Source: Agrypnia vestita (lineage: Eukaryota; Arthropoda; Insecta; Trichoptera; Phryganeidae). Taken from it: a stretch of 64,000 nucleotides of DNA. Positions 21,880 through 32,912 of this stretch are shown one piece after another. Below the pieces are notes generated by a model, which saw only the letters and a program-made list of their open reading frames with translations, was not told the origin of the DNA and ran no database searches. The stretch is taken from contig JADDOH010000469.1 in assembly GCA_016648135.1 (NCBI GenBank), positions 62,001 to 126,000 of the forward strand, written 5' to 3'. Each line of letters starts with the position of its first letter. The stretch's first letter is position 1. The translations under genes and the position numbers were made by a program.

Positions 21880-22175
21880 ACAGGTATCTCTTATTTCAGT
21901 GTTCTAACCCTGCCCCTGTGAGTCTTCCCTGCTATAGTGCGGAGTAGTCTTAACTGAGACGACCGAAGAAGCCTTTTGATCCTAGCTGTGTCAGCCTTAG
22001 TTTCTATACCATACGTCATTATGAGCCTGTCACAGGTTTTGTAAATTCGGTCCTTGCTTGTTTGTATTGCATACATTGTGGGTTTATTACCAGTTGACGA
22101 TTTCTTCCAATCAGCCATTGAATTTAATAGAACAGTTGAAATAGATTTCTTCAATTGGTTGAGCAACTTTGTAGA
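21880..22175 (-). mobile_element. LINE fragment (RTE-like middle region)
   Basis: The minus frame 21891-22166 contains 'IYKTCDRLIMTYGIET' and 'RLLRTIAGKTHRGRVR', resembling the region just after RT in RTE-like elements. No catalytic motif remains. Confidence 0.6.
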
Positions 22176-22194
22176 TTGATTTTTTTTAAATTGA

Positions 22195-22300
22195 TTTTAT
22201 TATTTGTTTGTATTTATTTATATTCATTAATTACACCTACATATTTCGGAAAACATTTCAATATTCAGGGTGTTTTATAAATGTCAAAATATTGAAATGA
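22195..22300 (-). ncRNA. Decayed hammerhead, family D relative
   Basis: The minus strand reads CCCTGAATATTGAAATG, then TTTTCCGAAATATGTAGG. The GAAA and helix III side are preserved, but the core has changed from CTGACGA to CTGAATA, so it should be inactive. The flanking 'ATTAATTACACCTACAT' matches the foldback at 3725-3965. It lies downstream (minus sense) of the Penelope endonuclease remnant at 22700-22953. Confidence 0.55.
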
Positions 22301-22439
22301 ATCATGTCATTTGTTTTTTGTTTTTCTAAATTATTTGAAAAATTATTTTTAAATATTATTGGTGAATGATTACACAAAATTATTGGAAAAGTTTTTAGAA
22401 TTGTACTAGTAGTTAAATTTAATTGATTTTTTTTTCTTA

Positions 22440-22615
22440 AATAGAGATGCGTACACGGAATTCGTGTCAAATCAATATTCTTACTATTTTCAAATTAAGC
22501 TAAACGCTTGTGCTATGAAAATAGGACTAACTTGCTTGTCTGGAGTGAGATTCGAACCTGCGACCTTTGGATCACGAGGCGAGAGTCCTAACCACAAGAC
22601 CAACAAGCTATTTGA
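22440..22615 (-). mobile_element. tRNA-derived SINE, copy 1
   Basis: The minus strand has a tRNA-like head 'TTGTTGGTCTTGTGGTTAGG' with B box GGTTCGAATC, then a body ending near 'CGTGTACGCATCTC'. The same SINE occurs on plus at 36754-36945. It sits between the Penelope endonuclease remnant and its decayed HHR. Confidence 0.65.
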
Positions 22616-22699
22616 GTATAGTTATTACATTTTATTATTATTATACAATATCTATTATTAATAATATTTTGCTTACTTTTACATGCTTTACTAATTTCT

Positions 22700-22953
22700 A
22701 ATGATTCTAAATTTTTCATTTTCAATTTGATTCGTGATTCAATTTCCGACTAAAATTATTTATGTGTAAAATAGAAAGTCCTAAATTTTTATCGAAACCG
22801 TGATCATTTTCTAATAAATGATTTGAAAATTCAGAAAAACCACGATCATTCATATTAAATGCTCTTTTACTCTTACATTAAAATTTCGACCGATTTTTCC
22901 AATATAAAACGCTGTACAATCTTTACACGAATGTTTATAAACACTTGCAATGC
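22700..22953 (-). pseudogene. Penelope-like element, GIY-YIG endonuclease remnant
   Basis: The minus strand reads CIASVYKHSCKDC, 'AFYIGKIGRNFNVRVKEH', then a stop/frameshift and 'GFSEFSNHLLENDHGF' and 'SILHINN'. The C..C before FYIG, the YIG motif, R..EH and the S.F..HL...H motif are those of Penelope-like endonucleases. Frameshifted and without RT, so inactive. Confidence 0.8.
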
Positions 22954-22969
22954 AAAAACAAAACTATAA

Positions 22970-23545
22970 CTAGCCATTATAACCAGACGAGTAGGAGATG
23001 GATGGGGACAGGAAAGGGTTAAACTTTAAACTAGGTTTTGGGAAAGTAAAATTGCTTTAGTCTGCTTTTGAAGATAGTTGAACTCTGATGAAGTGATATC
23101 TGTGTATACTTGATTCCAGAGCCTAGAGGAGCTGAATATATCAGTAGTATGAATGGGTATGATAATGAATTACTGGTGTGATAGTGATTTTAAGTACTGA
23201 GGTAAGTGAAGATTGAATTGGATATTATAAAGTAGAGATAAAGTAGAGTTGTGGAGTTGTCGTATTGTAGACGAATGGAGTAGGAGCCAGCGACCGCCAG
23301 ACTTACGTTATAGTATTAAACCTGAAATATTTTCTGTAATATACCTCTACATCAAGAATCAGGAGAGTTTTTATCTTAGGGAGTGAAAACAGTAATGTAT
23401 TATTTTGCTGACATGTGAAATATACTCATTCCATGAAAGTTTTGCATCAATTAGGATGCCTAGGTTTTTTACAAAAGTTTAGGGTATGAACTGATTTTTG
23501 ACGTATATATAGCAGGCCTTGCAGGGCGTACAATGAAGCATGACT
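22970..23545 (+). repeat. Interspersed repeat copy related to 1380-1910
   Basis: Shared blocks with the complement of 1380-1910. Contains 'AACTCTGATGAAGTGATATC', which is not a hammerhead because no stem II/GAAA follows. Confidence 0.5.
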
Positions 23546-24020
23546 TCTAAGCGGACATACGTTTTGGAAAAAAACATCGAAATAAAATATTTAACATATT
23601 TAAAACAGACTTCCGGGAAATCAGATTATACTCAATTAATAAAATAAAAGCTTTAGCAAACAACTGGCTTACCTCCAAAGGTAGAACAGCAACTGAAAAT
23701 TTACTTACTGTAATTGCATAATAATGTCTTCAAATAAAAATATATACCTATATAAATAAATTAATTAATTAAGGAAAATAAAAAATAATCTTAAACAAAA
23801 CTTTAACCCTTTTTATATTAAACAATTATTCTACACATATTTACACTTGGACTTATGACTCACTCAACTTTCACTAACATTCCACTTGATGCTTTGTAGA
23901 TACATAATAACTACCTTATGAAAATAAATACTACTGACGAATTCGAAAAAATATTATAATTGTGTTCTATAACGCCACTCTGGGACAGGCGTAGCCTAGT
24001 AGAGTGGCATAATCCACAAA
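23546..24020 (+). mobile_element. LINE 3' end, unassigned clade
   Basis: Reads 'IKALANNWLTSKGRTATENL' to a stop near 23722, followed by an AT-rich 3' region with an imperfect hairpin of the type 'CACTCTGGGACAGGCG...AGAGTGGCATAA' near 23970-24010, a common LINE 3' feature. Confidence 0.4.
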
Positions 24021-24139
24021 TCAAACAAAACAAAAAAAATGTGTAATTTATCTTATGTTTTATTGTTAAATTAGTATTAAGTACCTTTATTTTTAAACAA
24101 GGATTTTTTTAAATAAATTTTAAAAAAATATGACAGAAT

Positions 24140-24335
24140 ATTGAGAATATGATCAATACTAGCCCTGCAACCGTGAAAAATTACAGAAAATAATAATAAC
24201 GACTTGCTTTGCGTAACCGCGAGACACACTCTAATTATATAAAGTTTTAATTTCGGGAATTTATGGACGGGAATTTACAGACAGGTGGACGGACGGACAG
24301 ACGACGAAATTATTATGTTTGATGATAAAGTTAAA
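24140..24335 (+). mobile_element. Decayed TAGCTG family copy
   Basis: 'CAACCGTGAAAAATTACAG' near 24165 and 'GGACGGACAGACGACG' near 24290 match the family ends; the middle is degenerate. Confidence 0.5.
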
Positions 24336-25610
24336 TCAGATTTTTTTTAAATAAATATTTATGTAAATCTCATGCTGCAGTGTTCTCACTGCACGCCCCT
24401 GATTGTAAAGTGATGGGATCGTTGCATTTTTTCAATGTATATATCGGTCGTCAATTTCTTCAAATAACATTACTAGATAAATTTTTAAAATTGTAAAAGA
24501 ACGCCTACGAATATTAACAAAATTATTCCTTTAAAGTTAAATTAACATCGTTAATCAATGACAAATCAATTTTTCACTATCAATATGCTTATAAAATATA
24601 TTTAATAAAAAAATGTTATTTTATTTATGTTCACGTTGTAATAACTGAAAACTACAATAAATTTTCATCTGATCTACGAAACTATAAAAAATTAAGAATA
24701 AGTCTCATTGTTAAGTTTTAAAAAAATACAATTGAAGTGATTTTCCATCTCATACATCTTGATGATTTGTAACTCTTCATTTTATTTATTTAATTTTTTC
24801 TTATTTCTCTACCATTTAAAGGGTAAAATGTTAACATCGCAATTTTTAAAAATGTTTATGAAATCTTCTTCTTCTTCTGTTGTTAGATGAGTATTCACAG
24901 ACCTGGTTTTTAGAGTGTACTTTGATAATCTAAATATTAAAAATGAATAATTGTGTGTAAAAACAGTCCTCTGCAAATATCGTAAATACTTTTTTAATGC
25001 TAGTTTGCTACAAAGATCAACATGGGTATTTTGTTAAACATAAATATTAAAATGTTATATTAAAAATAAATAAGACGTAGATACTATATTTTTCACATAA
25101 TTAATATAATCAATATTGTGAAGGAATAGATTAATAGAGATTTTTTATAAATAGCACGCATTAGATTTGCGGTTTGGTTTGCGGTAGAAGCTAGATTGTT
25201 GGGAAAGATGAAAATAGAGATAAACATATTTTGATTATTATCAGTGAAATAAGACGCAATTAGAGTTGTTGTTGGGAAGGATGACGTGGCACGGACAAAG
25301 GGAAATCCTACATTTACGGAAAATTGATGAAAATAGATCACAAACACAGGCAAACCGCAGGCGGCCTTGCATTTTTGTTTTGACTAGTAGACGTTATAGA
25401 TAAGATAATGAATGTGGTGAAAACAATAGTATTTATTGTAGTAAAAATAGATAAATAGCACAATTTTTTATACACCACAAATGTTATTAAGTTGAGCAGA
25501 GAGAAATTAATTAGTTTTGTGTGAACAAAATGCTGTATTATGCTGTATTATTAAATCTACAAATATTTACATTTAAATATGATTAATAAAAAATACTTTG
25601 TTTTCACCAC
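24336..25610. other. Unassigned AT-rich stretch
   Basis: A short CTT microsatellite at 24867-24878. The minus frame at 25093-25353 (86 codons) has no recognisable domain. Confidence 0.35.
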
Positions 25611-25623
25611 TTATATATTGAAA

Positions 25624-25668
25624 ATATCAACATGTTTCAGGGCCAATGGTCCCTTCGTCAGAATACAA
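25624..25668 (-). ncRNA. Hammerhead ribozyme, family C, complete core (minus)
   Basis: On the minus strand CTGACGA at 25661-25655, stem II AGGG(A)CC / GGCCCT with ATT loop, GAAA at 25638-25635, self-complementary ACATGT helix III, triplet GUU, cut predicted between 25629 and 25628. Helix I GTATT/GATAT includes G-U pairs. In this copy the nucleotide after A9 (an A) can pair with a U before GAAA. Confidence 0.75.
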
Positions 25669-25724
25669 TGTACACTATCAAAATTAAAATCAAATATCTA
25701 AGTTTATTTATTTATATTTAATTT

Positions 25725-26206
25725 CACTGCCCCGCTTGTTTTTAACAAGTTACCTAATGAAACTAAAGAAATAAATCTACAGAAACCTTTTAAACATCAT
25801 ATTACTAAGTTTATAAATATATCAGGTAGAAGGTATGCTGAAAAAGTGATCCGCCCTTGACCTCTGAATTGGCAAAAACTGATATAGTATATTATAATAT
25901 AATATTTATTTTTGTAACTACTTAAATTCTTATCTTAATTTCGTATGTGTATTTTCTTTTCTTTTGTTTTCTCTTAGATTTAGGTATTCCTATGATTTAC
26001 TTTAAATTCTTATCTTGATTTTGTATGTATATTTTCTTTTCTGTTTATTTTCTTTTAGATTTAGATTCTTTAATTGTCATTTTTTATTACTACATAAATA
26101 CCACATGAGAATAACTGCCACAGAACAGGTTTTTGCCTAGTGTGGCAGTTATTAGTATCTTGTATTAACTAATGTAAATGTAAATAAACAATAAATAAAT
26201 AAATAG
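25725..26206 (+). mobile_element. Jockey-like LINE 3' end
   Basis: Reads 'PLVFNKLPNETKEINLQK' and 'FKHHITKFINISGRRY' to a stop at about 25860, then a long AT-rich 3' region with an imperfect direct duplication ('TCTTATCTTAATTTCGTATG'), the 'AACTGCCACAGAACAGG...GTGTGGCAGTT' stem at 26115-26150 and an AATAAATAAATAAAT tail. Confidence 0.6.
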
Positions 26207-26479
26207 ACAGTGAAAGTAGTAGGTGTACGGGAAATTAATAAATAATTAAGTACTCACATGAAAATAAATTAAAAAATAACTATATCTAAAAAAGACCTGT
26301 GTTCGATATTTACTAGCAGGACCAGATATCATTGAACACATCCACCTTCTCCTTTCCATAGTGCACGCTCTATTAAAATCTTGTTTCTATTACTTTGATA
26401 CAATATTGCTTGATTTTGTTCAATATATGAAATATTCTTGATTCGAACACATTTATAGAACTTTAAAAAAATTTGATAA

Positions 26480-26600
26480 TGCGCGGATGTTACGATGGAA
26501 TTGGTGAACGTTGCATTGTGTAGAGTGATCACTTAAGCCAGCTCATACAGAGTGTAACCCCTGAGCCATTGCATAAGAGACTTCCATCCAATTTTTTCAT
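26480..26600 (-). repeat. Repeat family 'GGGCTTAYGACCTGTATGAG', copy
   Basis: Complement of the block at 38872-38960 and 42665-42740; shared 'TGAGCTGGCTTAAGTGATCA' and 'GTGAACGTTGC'. Non-coding, function unknown. Confidence 0.5.
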
Positions 26601-27160
26601 ATATAAATAGCTTCGACTCTGTGAGATTTCTATAATTTATCCTTAGTTAAAATATAATGTTTTTCGTTGTTTATGGCAGTTATCCATCATGTTCCCATTT
26701 AATATGATCCACTTATAATAAAATTTGCAGGATTGGAATTTTAAAAATTTTAAAATAATCAGGATATACGTAGAGTTGTTTACTTTTGTCAAATTGTATT
26801 TATTTTACGACTAATGGAATGTTCCAGCGACCGAAAGAGATATTAATCGTAGTTTTTAGGTCCCACAATTGTTTTCATGAATGATATATACTATACTTTG
26901 ACGTACACTATCGTAATATATTTTATTTTTGACATATTTCAGAAACAGATCACTGTCGTTCGCTTATTGTTCTGAATTTGAGTGTATTGGAATTATTTTA
27001 AATTATTTACAATCTACAAATTATTTCAATAACTTGTAGTTTTAGTGTTTTGTGGGTAAAGGTAGATACTATTATATCAATAAAGGTAAAGTTTTAGTAA
27101 ACAATTTTTATTAATCAATTAGAAAAGACATACAGAAAAAATCAAATTAACGAAAAAATA
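26601..27160. other. Unassigned AT-rich stretch
   Basis: No gene or repeat recognised. Confidence 0.3.
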
Positions 27161-27164
27161 TTTT

Positions 27165-27260
27165 AAATGTCACCGGGACTCGAACCACGGACCTCCATTC
27201 CATCCGTGAAAAGCGCGTTTACCAATTTCGCCACGGCACTCTTGTAAGTTAATGAAAAAT
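27165..27260 (-). mobile_element. tRNA-like sequence (Leu/Ser-type head)
   Basis: The minus strand reads GTGCCGTGGCGAAATTGG with A box, then 'AAACGCGC', a long variable region and B box GGTTCGAGTCCC, closed by GGTGACAT. It looks like a class II tRNA with an imperfect acceptor stem, so a SINE head or tRNA pseudogene is more likely than a working tRNA. Confidence 0.5.
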
Positions 27261-27611
27261 TTTCGACCTTATATGTAGTCTCTTTTTAATTGATTAACAT
27301 TTTTTTTATTACATTTTTAAAGCAATCCACTTTTTATATTGCAATAGTCACGAATATCTTCGCGTATCTACCGCTAGAGGACGCCAGAAATTAATTTTTC
27401 ATTTTAATTTTTTTTGGAAACATTTGATCCAACACTTGTGTTGTTTACTTACCTTATTTTTTCCCCAAATCCTCCCGTACATTAAAGTTGGTACCAGAAC
27501 TCATTATGTACCGCTAGTTTTATTTCCTTCGACTGATTCTTGATTTCTATCACCGATAAACCCAGTATCAGGCCACGTGGCCAAAACTAACAAAATTTAA
27601 ATAAATAAAAA

Positions 27612-28430
27612 TTAGTGATGCAACGAATACTGCTTTCACGAATACAAATATCAAATCTACTATTCGGCGTATACGAATACGAATAATTTAGCAAGGTAAT
27701 ACATAATACACAACAGTTCCTTTTTTACTAAGAGATTTAATAATTAAAATTTACCACCGGCAAATTTTTGTTCAAAAAGCACAACATTAATGAAAAATAC
27801 TTCTGGGCCAGTTTTTTGCCATGTTATTAGATTTAATTTGAAATTTTTTTATAAAAGTTAACTCTTTTATACACAACATAAATAAAATGGAACGAACAAT
27901 ACGTATTACAAAACAAAAACTACATGAAATGAGCACCTAACCTTATTAATAACCCAACGAAACTAGATGAAAGAACTCATGTTATGCAATTAACAACTCG
28001 AGAACTCAACAAATGCATTGATTCAATGTTAGAGGAATCTCCGATAATAGAGTGCGTAGGTGTGTTCGGATACACGGTCCACAGCCAAACCGTAATTTGC
28101 GTTGCGTTCAGTTATAGATAGTTACTTACTTACTTACCATCACGCCGTTTCCCCGTGGGGGTAGGAAGAGAGGATAGAGCGCCATACTCTTCTGTCCTGA
28201 CATACAACTCGCGCCTCGTCCACATTCATACATCTTCGCATGCAGGCTCGCCGGTTGTTGAGGCTTCTAACGGGACCATCTTCCGGTATCTGGTTGATCT
28301 GGTTATGCCACGTCTTCCGCGGTCGCCCTCTCTTTCTGGCGCCATCAACACTATCAGTATTATAGGTAGTTTGTTTTTAATATTCGTGATGATATTCGGA
28401 GAATAGAATATTCATATTCGCATTCTTCTT
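27612..28430. mobile_element. Decayed element with GTGATGCAACGAATAC ends, LINE inserted
   Basis: The left end GTGATGCAACGAATACTGC and the right region 28390-28430 ('GATATTCGGAGAATAGAAT') look like the end-motif style of hAT-like elements. The interval is interrupted by an SAYPC-family LINE at 28122-28352. Superfamily uncertain. Confidence 0.35.
28122..28352 (-). mobile_element. RTE-like LINE 3' end (SAYPC family), copy 3
   Basis: The plus strand shows the inverted tail: (TTAC)n, then CATCACGCCGTTTCC and the complement of 'RGRPRKTWHDQI' up to GGCGCCATC. Only about 200 bp of the C-terminus remains. Confidence 0.75.
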
Positions 28431-28432
28431 TT

Positions 28433-28922
28433 CAACTCTTCAAGAAACAAGGCTCTATGCCAATTAATGCTATCTTGTGGTACAAACTAATTACACGATA
28501 TCATGAAGATGGGACATATAAGCATAGATTGATTCATAAACATAGTACCAGATTTATGGTTAAAGAAGGACTAATAATACCGAAGGTCATAAATAAATAT
28601 GGACAAAGAACGTTAAAATATGTCATACCAAAAATATTACATAAAATCCCATGTCGTGTCAAAATGGATATTAATAAAAAAAGGGCAAAATACAGAATTA
28701 ATGAATATGTTATTAAATAAAAGAGACTTTTTTTGATTTTGGTAATATTTGTATTTTTTCTTGTATTGTTGATTTGTATTTGAGTTTATAAGATGTATTG
28801 TAATTAATTAATATAAATGTATTTCTGGTAAATATAATTTATTTATATATATGTACTGATGCACCTACAGACAAATATCAATGTGATGTTTTGTGGGTCT
28901 GAGATGTAAAAAAAAAAAAAAA
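28433..28922 (+). mobile_element. Jockey-like LINE 3' end, copy 2
   Basis: The frame 28457-28720 shares 'AILWYKLITRYHEDGTYKH' and 'YVIPKILHKIPCRVKMDINK' with the minus copy at 20020-20280. The 3' region ends with 'GGGTCTGAGATGT' and poly(A) at 28906-28922. Confidence 0.8.
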
Positions 28923-29059
28923 ATTAATAAAAAAAATAAAAAATATATCGAATCTTTCTGAAACTGTTTCACCTCTCTCGTAAATAATGACTTCTGTCCT
29001 TTGGGCTGTAAACAGCAATTGAAATTGCGTCGATATTGTTACCATAACATTATTCTTGT

Positions 29060-29356
29060 ATAAATCCCGGCGAAGAAAAAAACTGGTTACAACGATTAAA
29101 CGATCGCGGACACGGACCGCGACTCGCGACGGCGCCGAGGCAGCGCGCCGTCCCGCTCGCTCCCGCGGCCGGCGGCGTCTCGGGCCCGCCCGCGCGGTAG
29201 GCCGCGTCGGCGCGCGGGGGCGGCTCCGCGCGGCCACCTGTTGGAGCAGGTCTAGACTTGCGCAGGCTTCGCGGGCTTCGTTTTTTATAGGAAAGGCTCC
29301 CGGGATGTAATCCAGCATGATGCCAACCTCCGCAGCGAAACCTTAATAGTACAACT
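29060..29356 (-). CDS. Possible first coding exon with CpG island
   Basis: 29100-29260 is an isolated CpG-rich block in AT-rich DNA. On the minus strand a possible acceptor TTTCTGCCAG (about 29357-29366) precedes a short 5' UTR with an in-frame stop, an ATG at 29318 and 27 codons ('MLDYIPGAFPIKNEAREA' onwards) to CAACAG|GTGGCC, a plausible donor at 29237. I do not recognise the protein. The CpG block lies just after the donor, as at many 5' gene ends. It may instead be a chance frame in GC-rich DNA. Confidence 0.35.
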
Positions 29357-29465
29357 GGCAGAAAGCAATCGCCACATTTTTTTTTTCGTAAAACGAATTT
29401 TTTATTGAAGAAAATCTACATTTGCGTTAATTATAGCTCAACCCTGTTAGTGACCAGCGACTTAC

Positions 29466-29995
29466 ACAGGGTGTACCAGAGCTAGCAGCAGAAACTTGGC
29501 CGGTAGATTCCTGACTATGTCATGAGTCTAAAATGTTCAAGAAACCATGACCTAGTTATCAATAGTTATGGAGATACGCAATATCAAATTTTGCATTTTT
29601 TTTCAATATTTCTGACTTATTTTTTGCAAAAAGTTGAACTATCATTACAGTAACTTGTATCGATTATGAAAAATTCATTCGCTTCAATACAACTTAAATA
29701 AAATAATAAAAACCTTGTAAAAAATAACAAAAATCAATTATTGCAAGGTTTTTATCATTATATTCGACTTGTATTAAAAGCGAATGAATTTTTCATAATC
29801 GACACAAGTTTCTGTAATGATAGTTCAACTTTTTACAAAAAATAAGTAAGAAATATTGAAAAAAATGGAAATTTTGATATTGCATATCTCCATAACTATT
29901 GATATTAGGCCATGGTTGCTTGAACATTTTAGACTCATAACATAGTCAGGAATCTACTTGCCAAGTTTCTGCTGCTAGCTCTGGTACACCCTGTA
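29466..29995. mobile_element. Long hairpin element, copy 2 (variant ends)
   Basis: Starts ACAGGGTGTACCAGAGC and ends GCTCTGGTACACCCTGTA. The two halves are complementary over nearly the whole length. The interior matches copy 1 but the first 50 bp at each end differ, so ends and interior have evolved separately. No ORF. Confidence 0.8.
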
Positions 29996-30985
29996 TATTC
30001 GGCGTGTAATAAACTTTATTACACCTTAAATGTTCTCATACTTCACTTGGCATTTGTGCGGCGTCACTTACATGTGACCCTACTTCAGCCTAAGTACAAA
30101 TACATAATATATACACAAGATCATAATGATTTATTAATTTGGTTGATGGCAGCATGTTAATTTTTTGTCCTATTGAAACTAGCAATATTACTAGCGGTCC
30201 AGAAAAATTTTCACATTTAAAAAAATTATTATATTTCCTCAGAATACCTACTTGAGAAATCCACCAATTATAAGAAACCTGCGAGTAATAATTACTCCCT
30301 TCCTTTAAACTCGTAGCGTCTGATTGACTGCCGAAAAAACTTTGGATCGATTTTTAACCCTTTTCCCGTGATCCAATCGAGATGAAACTTTGCAGGCAGA
30401 CTCGTGGCGATGATAAAAATGATCTAACAAATTTTCGTTTATAAAATTTAATTATAGTGTAATTTTGGATTTTTCGAAATTTTAACGGTTTTTTCAAATT
30501 GGAAACCATACAAATGAGAAAAGAGCCCGACGCGTGGAGAAGGCGCGAAACCTGTTTCGAATAGTCTGACTCGACCCATGGGTCCGATCAGACGGTTTCG
30601 CCGTGCCCCCCTATACCAATTTATTATGTTTTCAATATTTTTCAGTTTAAGTTTTAAGGGTAATAATAAACGAGTACATAGAATAGATTTTCCACATGAA
30701 CTTAATGCATGAAGAATGTGTTGATAGAATATTAAATTGGAAACAATACAAATGAGAAAGGGAGTATAATAAAAAGTTTTATGGGTTAGTTTTTTTATAT
30801 TTCTAAATTCTAAGTAATATTGTGTTCGTAATTTTTGTCAGGTTATGTTCAATTAGTTAGACATTCTTTCATTTGCGATTTTATAAAAAGTCGCCGACGC
30901 GCAAAACAACAATGGAGTAAACATAAAAGCAATCTTTGTACCTACAAAAATGTTTTATTTAATATCTGTGCATAATCTTTCTGTG
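29996..30985. other. Stretch with decayed repeats
   Basis: Around 30340-30620 there is sequence of the type 'GATCCAATCGAGATGAAAC' with a GC-richer block (30515-30615), resembling the end of a mobile element related to about 19110-19175. No gene. Confidence 0.35.
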
Positions 30986-31185
30986 AGAATACATGAGGGT
31001 ATTGTGGAAGATAACAGGAACGAGACAGGAACAGGCTTGTTCGTGTAACGTCTAGGTATATCAAAAATACTCATTGCTGAACTACTCTGTTATAAGTAAT
31101 GGAGGAAATCAGTAATATGCCATAAAAGTGAGGCATCCTATCCTCTCTGCCTAGCGCTACTGGGAAACACCGTGATATTATTCAC
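30986..31185 (+). mobile_element. Decayed SAYPC-family LINE tail
   Basis: 'GAAGATAACAGGAACGAGAC' and 'CCTATCCTCTCTGCCTA' followed by GGGAAACACCGTGAT mark a very decayed copy of the LINE 3' end. Confidence 0.45.
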
Positions 31186-31282
31186 AAATCACAATCAAGA
31201 AGCTACATATACTTTTATTAAATATAATTTTTTAATGAAATCGAATTTTAAGACATTTATTTATTATATATAATGTATGACT

Positions 31283-31560
31283 CTCTCATAGATAGTAGCA
31301 AAAACTTTACAGGTGGATTTCTGCCTTGATAATGACTCGAAAATGTTGAGGCAACCATGACCTAATATCAATTGTTTGGAGAAGTACAGTATCAAGGTTT
31401 TCATTTTGTTTCTCAATATTTCTGACCTATTTTTTATAAATATTGTTAACTTATATCCATTATGAAAAATTCATTTTCTTCAATACATCTCAAATAACAT
31501 GATAAAAACATCGTAAAAAATTATATTTTCAATATTAAATATTTATCATTTTATTCGAGG
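31283..31560. mobile_element. Half of a long hairpin element (second subfamily)
   Basis: Starts 'CTCATAGATAGTAGCAAAAA', a terminus shared with 43247, 41633 (inverted) and 59577 (inverted), and continues into the interior 'CATGACCTAATATCAAT'. The other half is missing. Confidence 0.6.
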
Positions 31561-31725
31561 CAACGCGCCAGCAGTAGCAACGTCACGTCAACCCCGGCCG
31601 TTTAATTTCTCTTTTTTAGTCATAAATTCGAATGAAATTACGGACATTACACGAAGTTACGGGGACAGACAGACAGACAGTCGGACGGAAGGACAGACAA
31701 CGAAATAAAAGTTTGATGATACTCT
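31561..31725 (+). mobile_element. SINE-like element with GACAGACAG tail
   Basis: 'CCCCGGCCGTTTAATTTC' and 'GAAGTTACGGGGACAGAC' match the element at 893-1075. The tRNA head is decayed. Confidence 0.6.
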
Positions 31726-32335
31726 TTTGTCTTGAATCGGTAACAAAAATTATAAAAAAACAAAAGTTTGGTTATGTTAGGTTCTAAAAGATGTTAAAAA
31801 TTGAATGTGTCATTGTTTCCTCGTGTTATTTTTGTGTTTTTAATCATGTAATCTTCACTTTCCATGAATCAGAGATTTGTATAAAACCAGTATTGTAGAT
31901 CAAAAGTAAAAACACTTAGGATAAAAATAGACACAACCGGTTAGTATCAATAAATAAACTCAAGTGGTTTAAAAAAAGATATCATAATTATTTTGTCTGA
32001 TAAAATAATCCACAAATAAAGTATAATGAACTATTGGACTGTGAGTCACCTTATAGGTATGCTATAAGCGTTTTGCAACACTTAAATCAAATTAAAAATA
32101 GAATTACAAAATAAGAAATATTAAAAAATCGCAATCGATCTGCGTCGCGAGCAACTTATGTGGAAGATCTCGTTTTAGAAAGAGAAGGATAAATTCTTTA
32201 CTTCAAATGAGGTCATGAAGATACGTAAAACATGAGAATTTCCAAAATTTAGTAGAAAAGCACCACCCAAATAAAGTTATTGCAGTAAGAGAATTGAATC
32301 TGACAAACAAAAAATTTCTTAAAAAACCATCGAAA
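31726..32335. other. Unassigned AT-rich stretch
   Basis: No gene or repeat recognised. Confidence 0.3.
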
Positions 32336-32690
32336 CACTCGTGAACTCGCATGTAAACAGAATCTGACAGCTGACAAGAATTCGATATGGCGTCGTTAGT
32401 TCTGGTATAGCATTTCCGCTACGTGCTTCGTTCGCAAATACCGTTTCGATAAAAAGATTACTCTAATTGCGCCGAAAGAAATATAACTACAAAAGTTATA
32501 TATCCAATAATCCGCCGTAAGCTTCACTGGTGGATTTTTGCGATGGTTATTCTCGGATCCCCAACGCATGTGCGCGCGTTTAATTACGTCGGAGTATATT
32601 TCACGTAATTCTGGGTAAACGTCGCATACTAAAACCATCCACAATCCTGCTATCTATAAAGATCGTCGCATAATATTGCAGTTTTAATAT
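32336..32690. promoter_or_regulatory. Candidate cis-regulatory island 2
   Basis: Non-repetitive block of balanced composition with GCATGTGCGCGCG and TTAATTACGTCGG between repeats. A minus open frame (32396-32644, 82 codons) has no recognised domain; if conserved across species in frame it would instead be an exon. Confidence 0.3.
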
Positions 32691-32694
32691 ATTA

Positions 32695-32912
32695 CTAGCT
32701 GTAAGCCATCAAAAATGACAGTACGTTTACATGTCGATTCCTAAAGAAGTAAAAAAAAGAAAAAAGTTTTTTTATAAAAGAACTTACGGAAGTTACACGA
32801 AATTACGTACAGATAGGCGAACAGATAGACAGACAGACGGACGAAAGACGTACAGACAGCGTAATTATAATTTCGTTGTCTGTACGTAATAATAATTATT
32901 ATTGGGATTATT
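32695..32912 (+). mobile_element. TAGCTGTAACCCGTCA repeat family, copy
   Basis: Begins CTAGCTGTAAGCCATCA, contains 'AGACAGACAGACGGACG' and ends 'TTATTATTGGGATTA'. An inverted fragment 'AATTTCGTTGTCTGTACG' at 32870 was added internally. Confidence 0.65.

Noticed and set aside
23085..23115. CTGATGAAG at 23091 as a hammerhead
   Set aside because: No stem II or GAAA follows; it belongs to the repeat shared with 1380-1910.
27165..27260. Functional tRNA gene
   Set aside because: A and B boxes are good but the acceptor stem and variable arm are imperfect; a SINE head or pseudogene fits better.
28878..29318. Whole 146-codon minus frame as one protein
   Set aside because: Arg/Ala/Pro-rich middle is the translation of GC-rich DNA and the end is low-complexity Phe; only the first 27 codons are a plausible exon.
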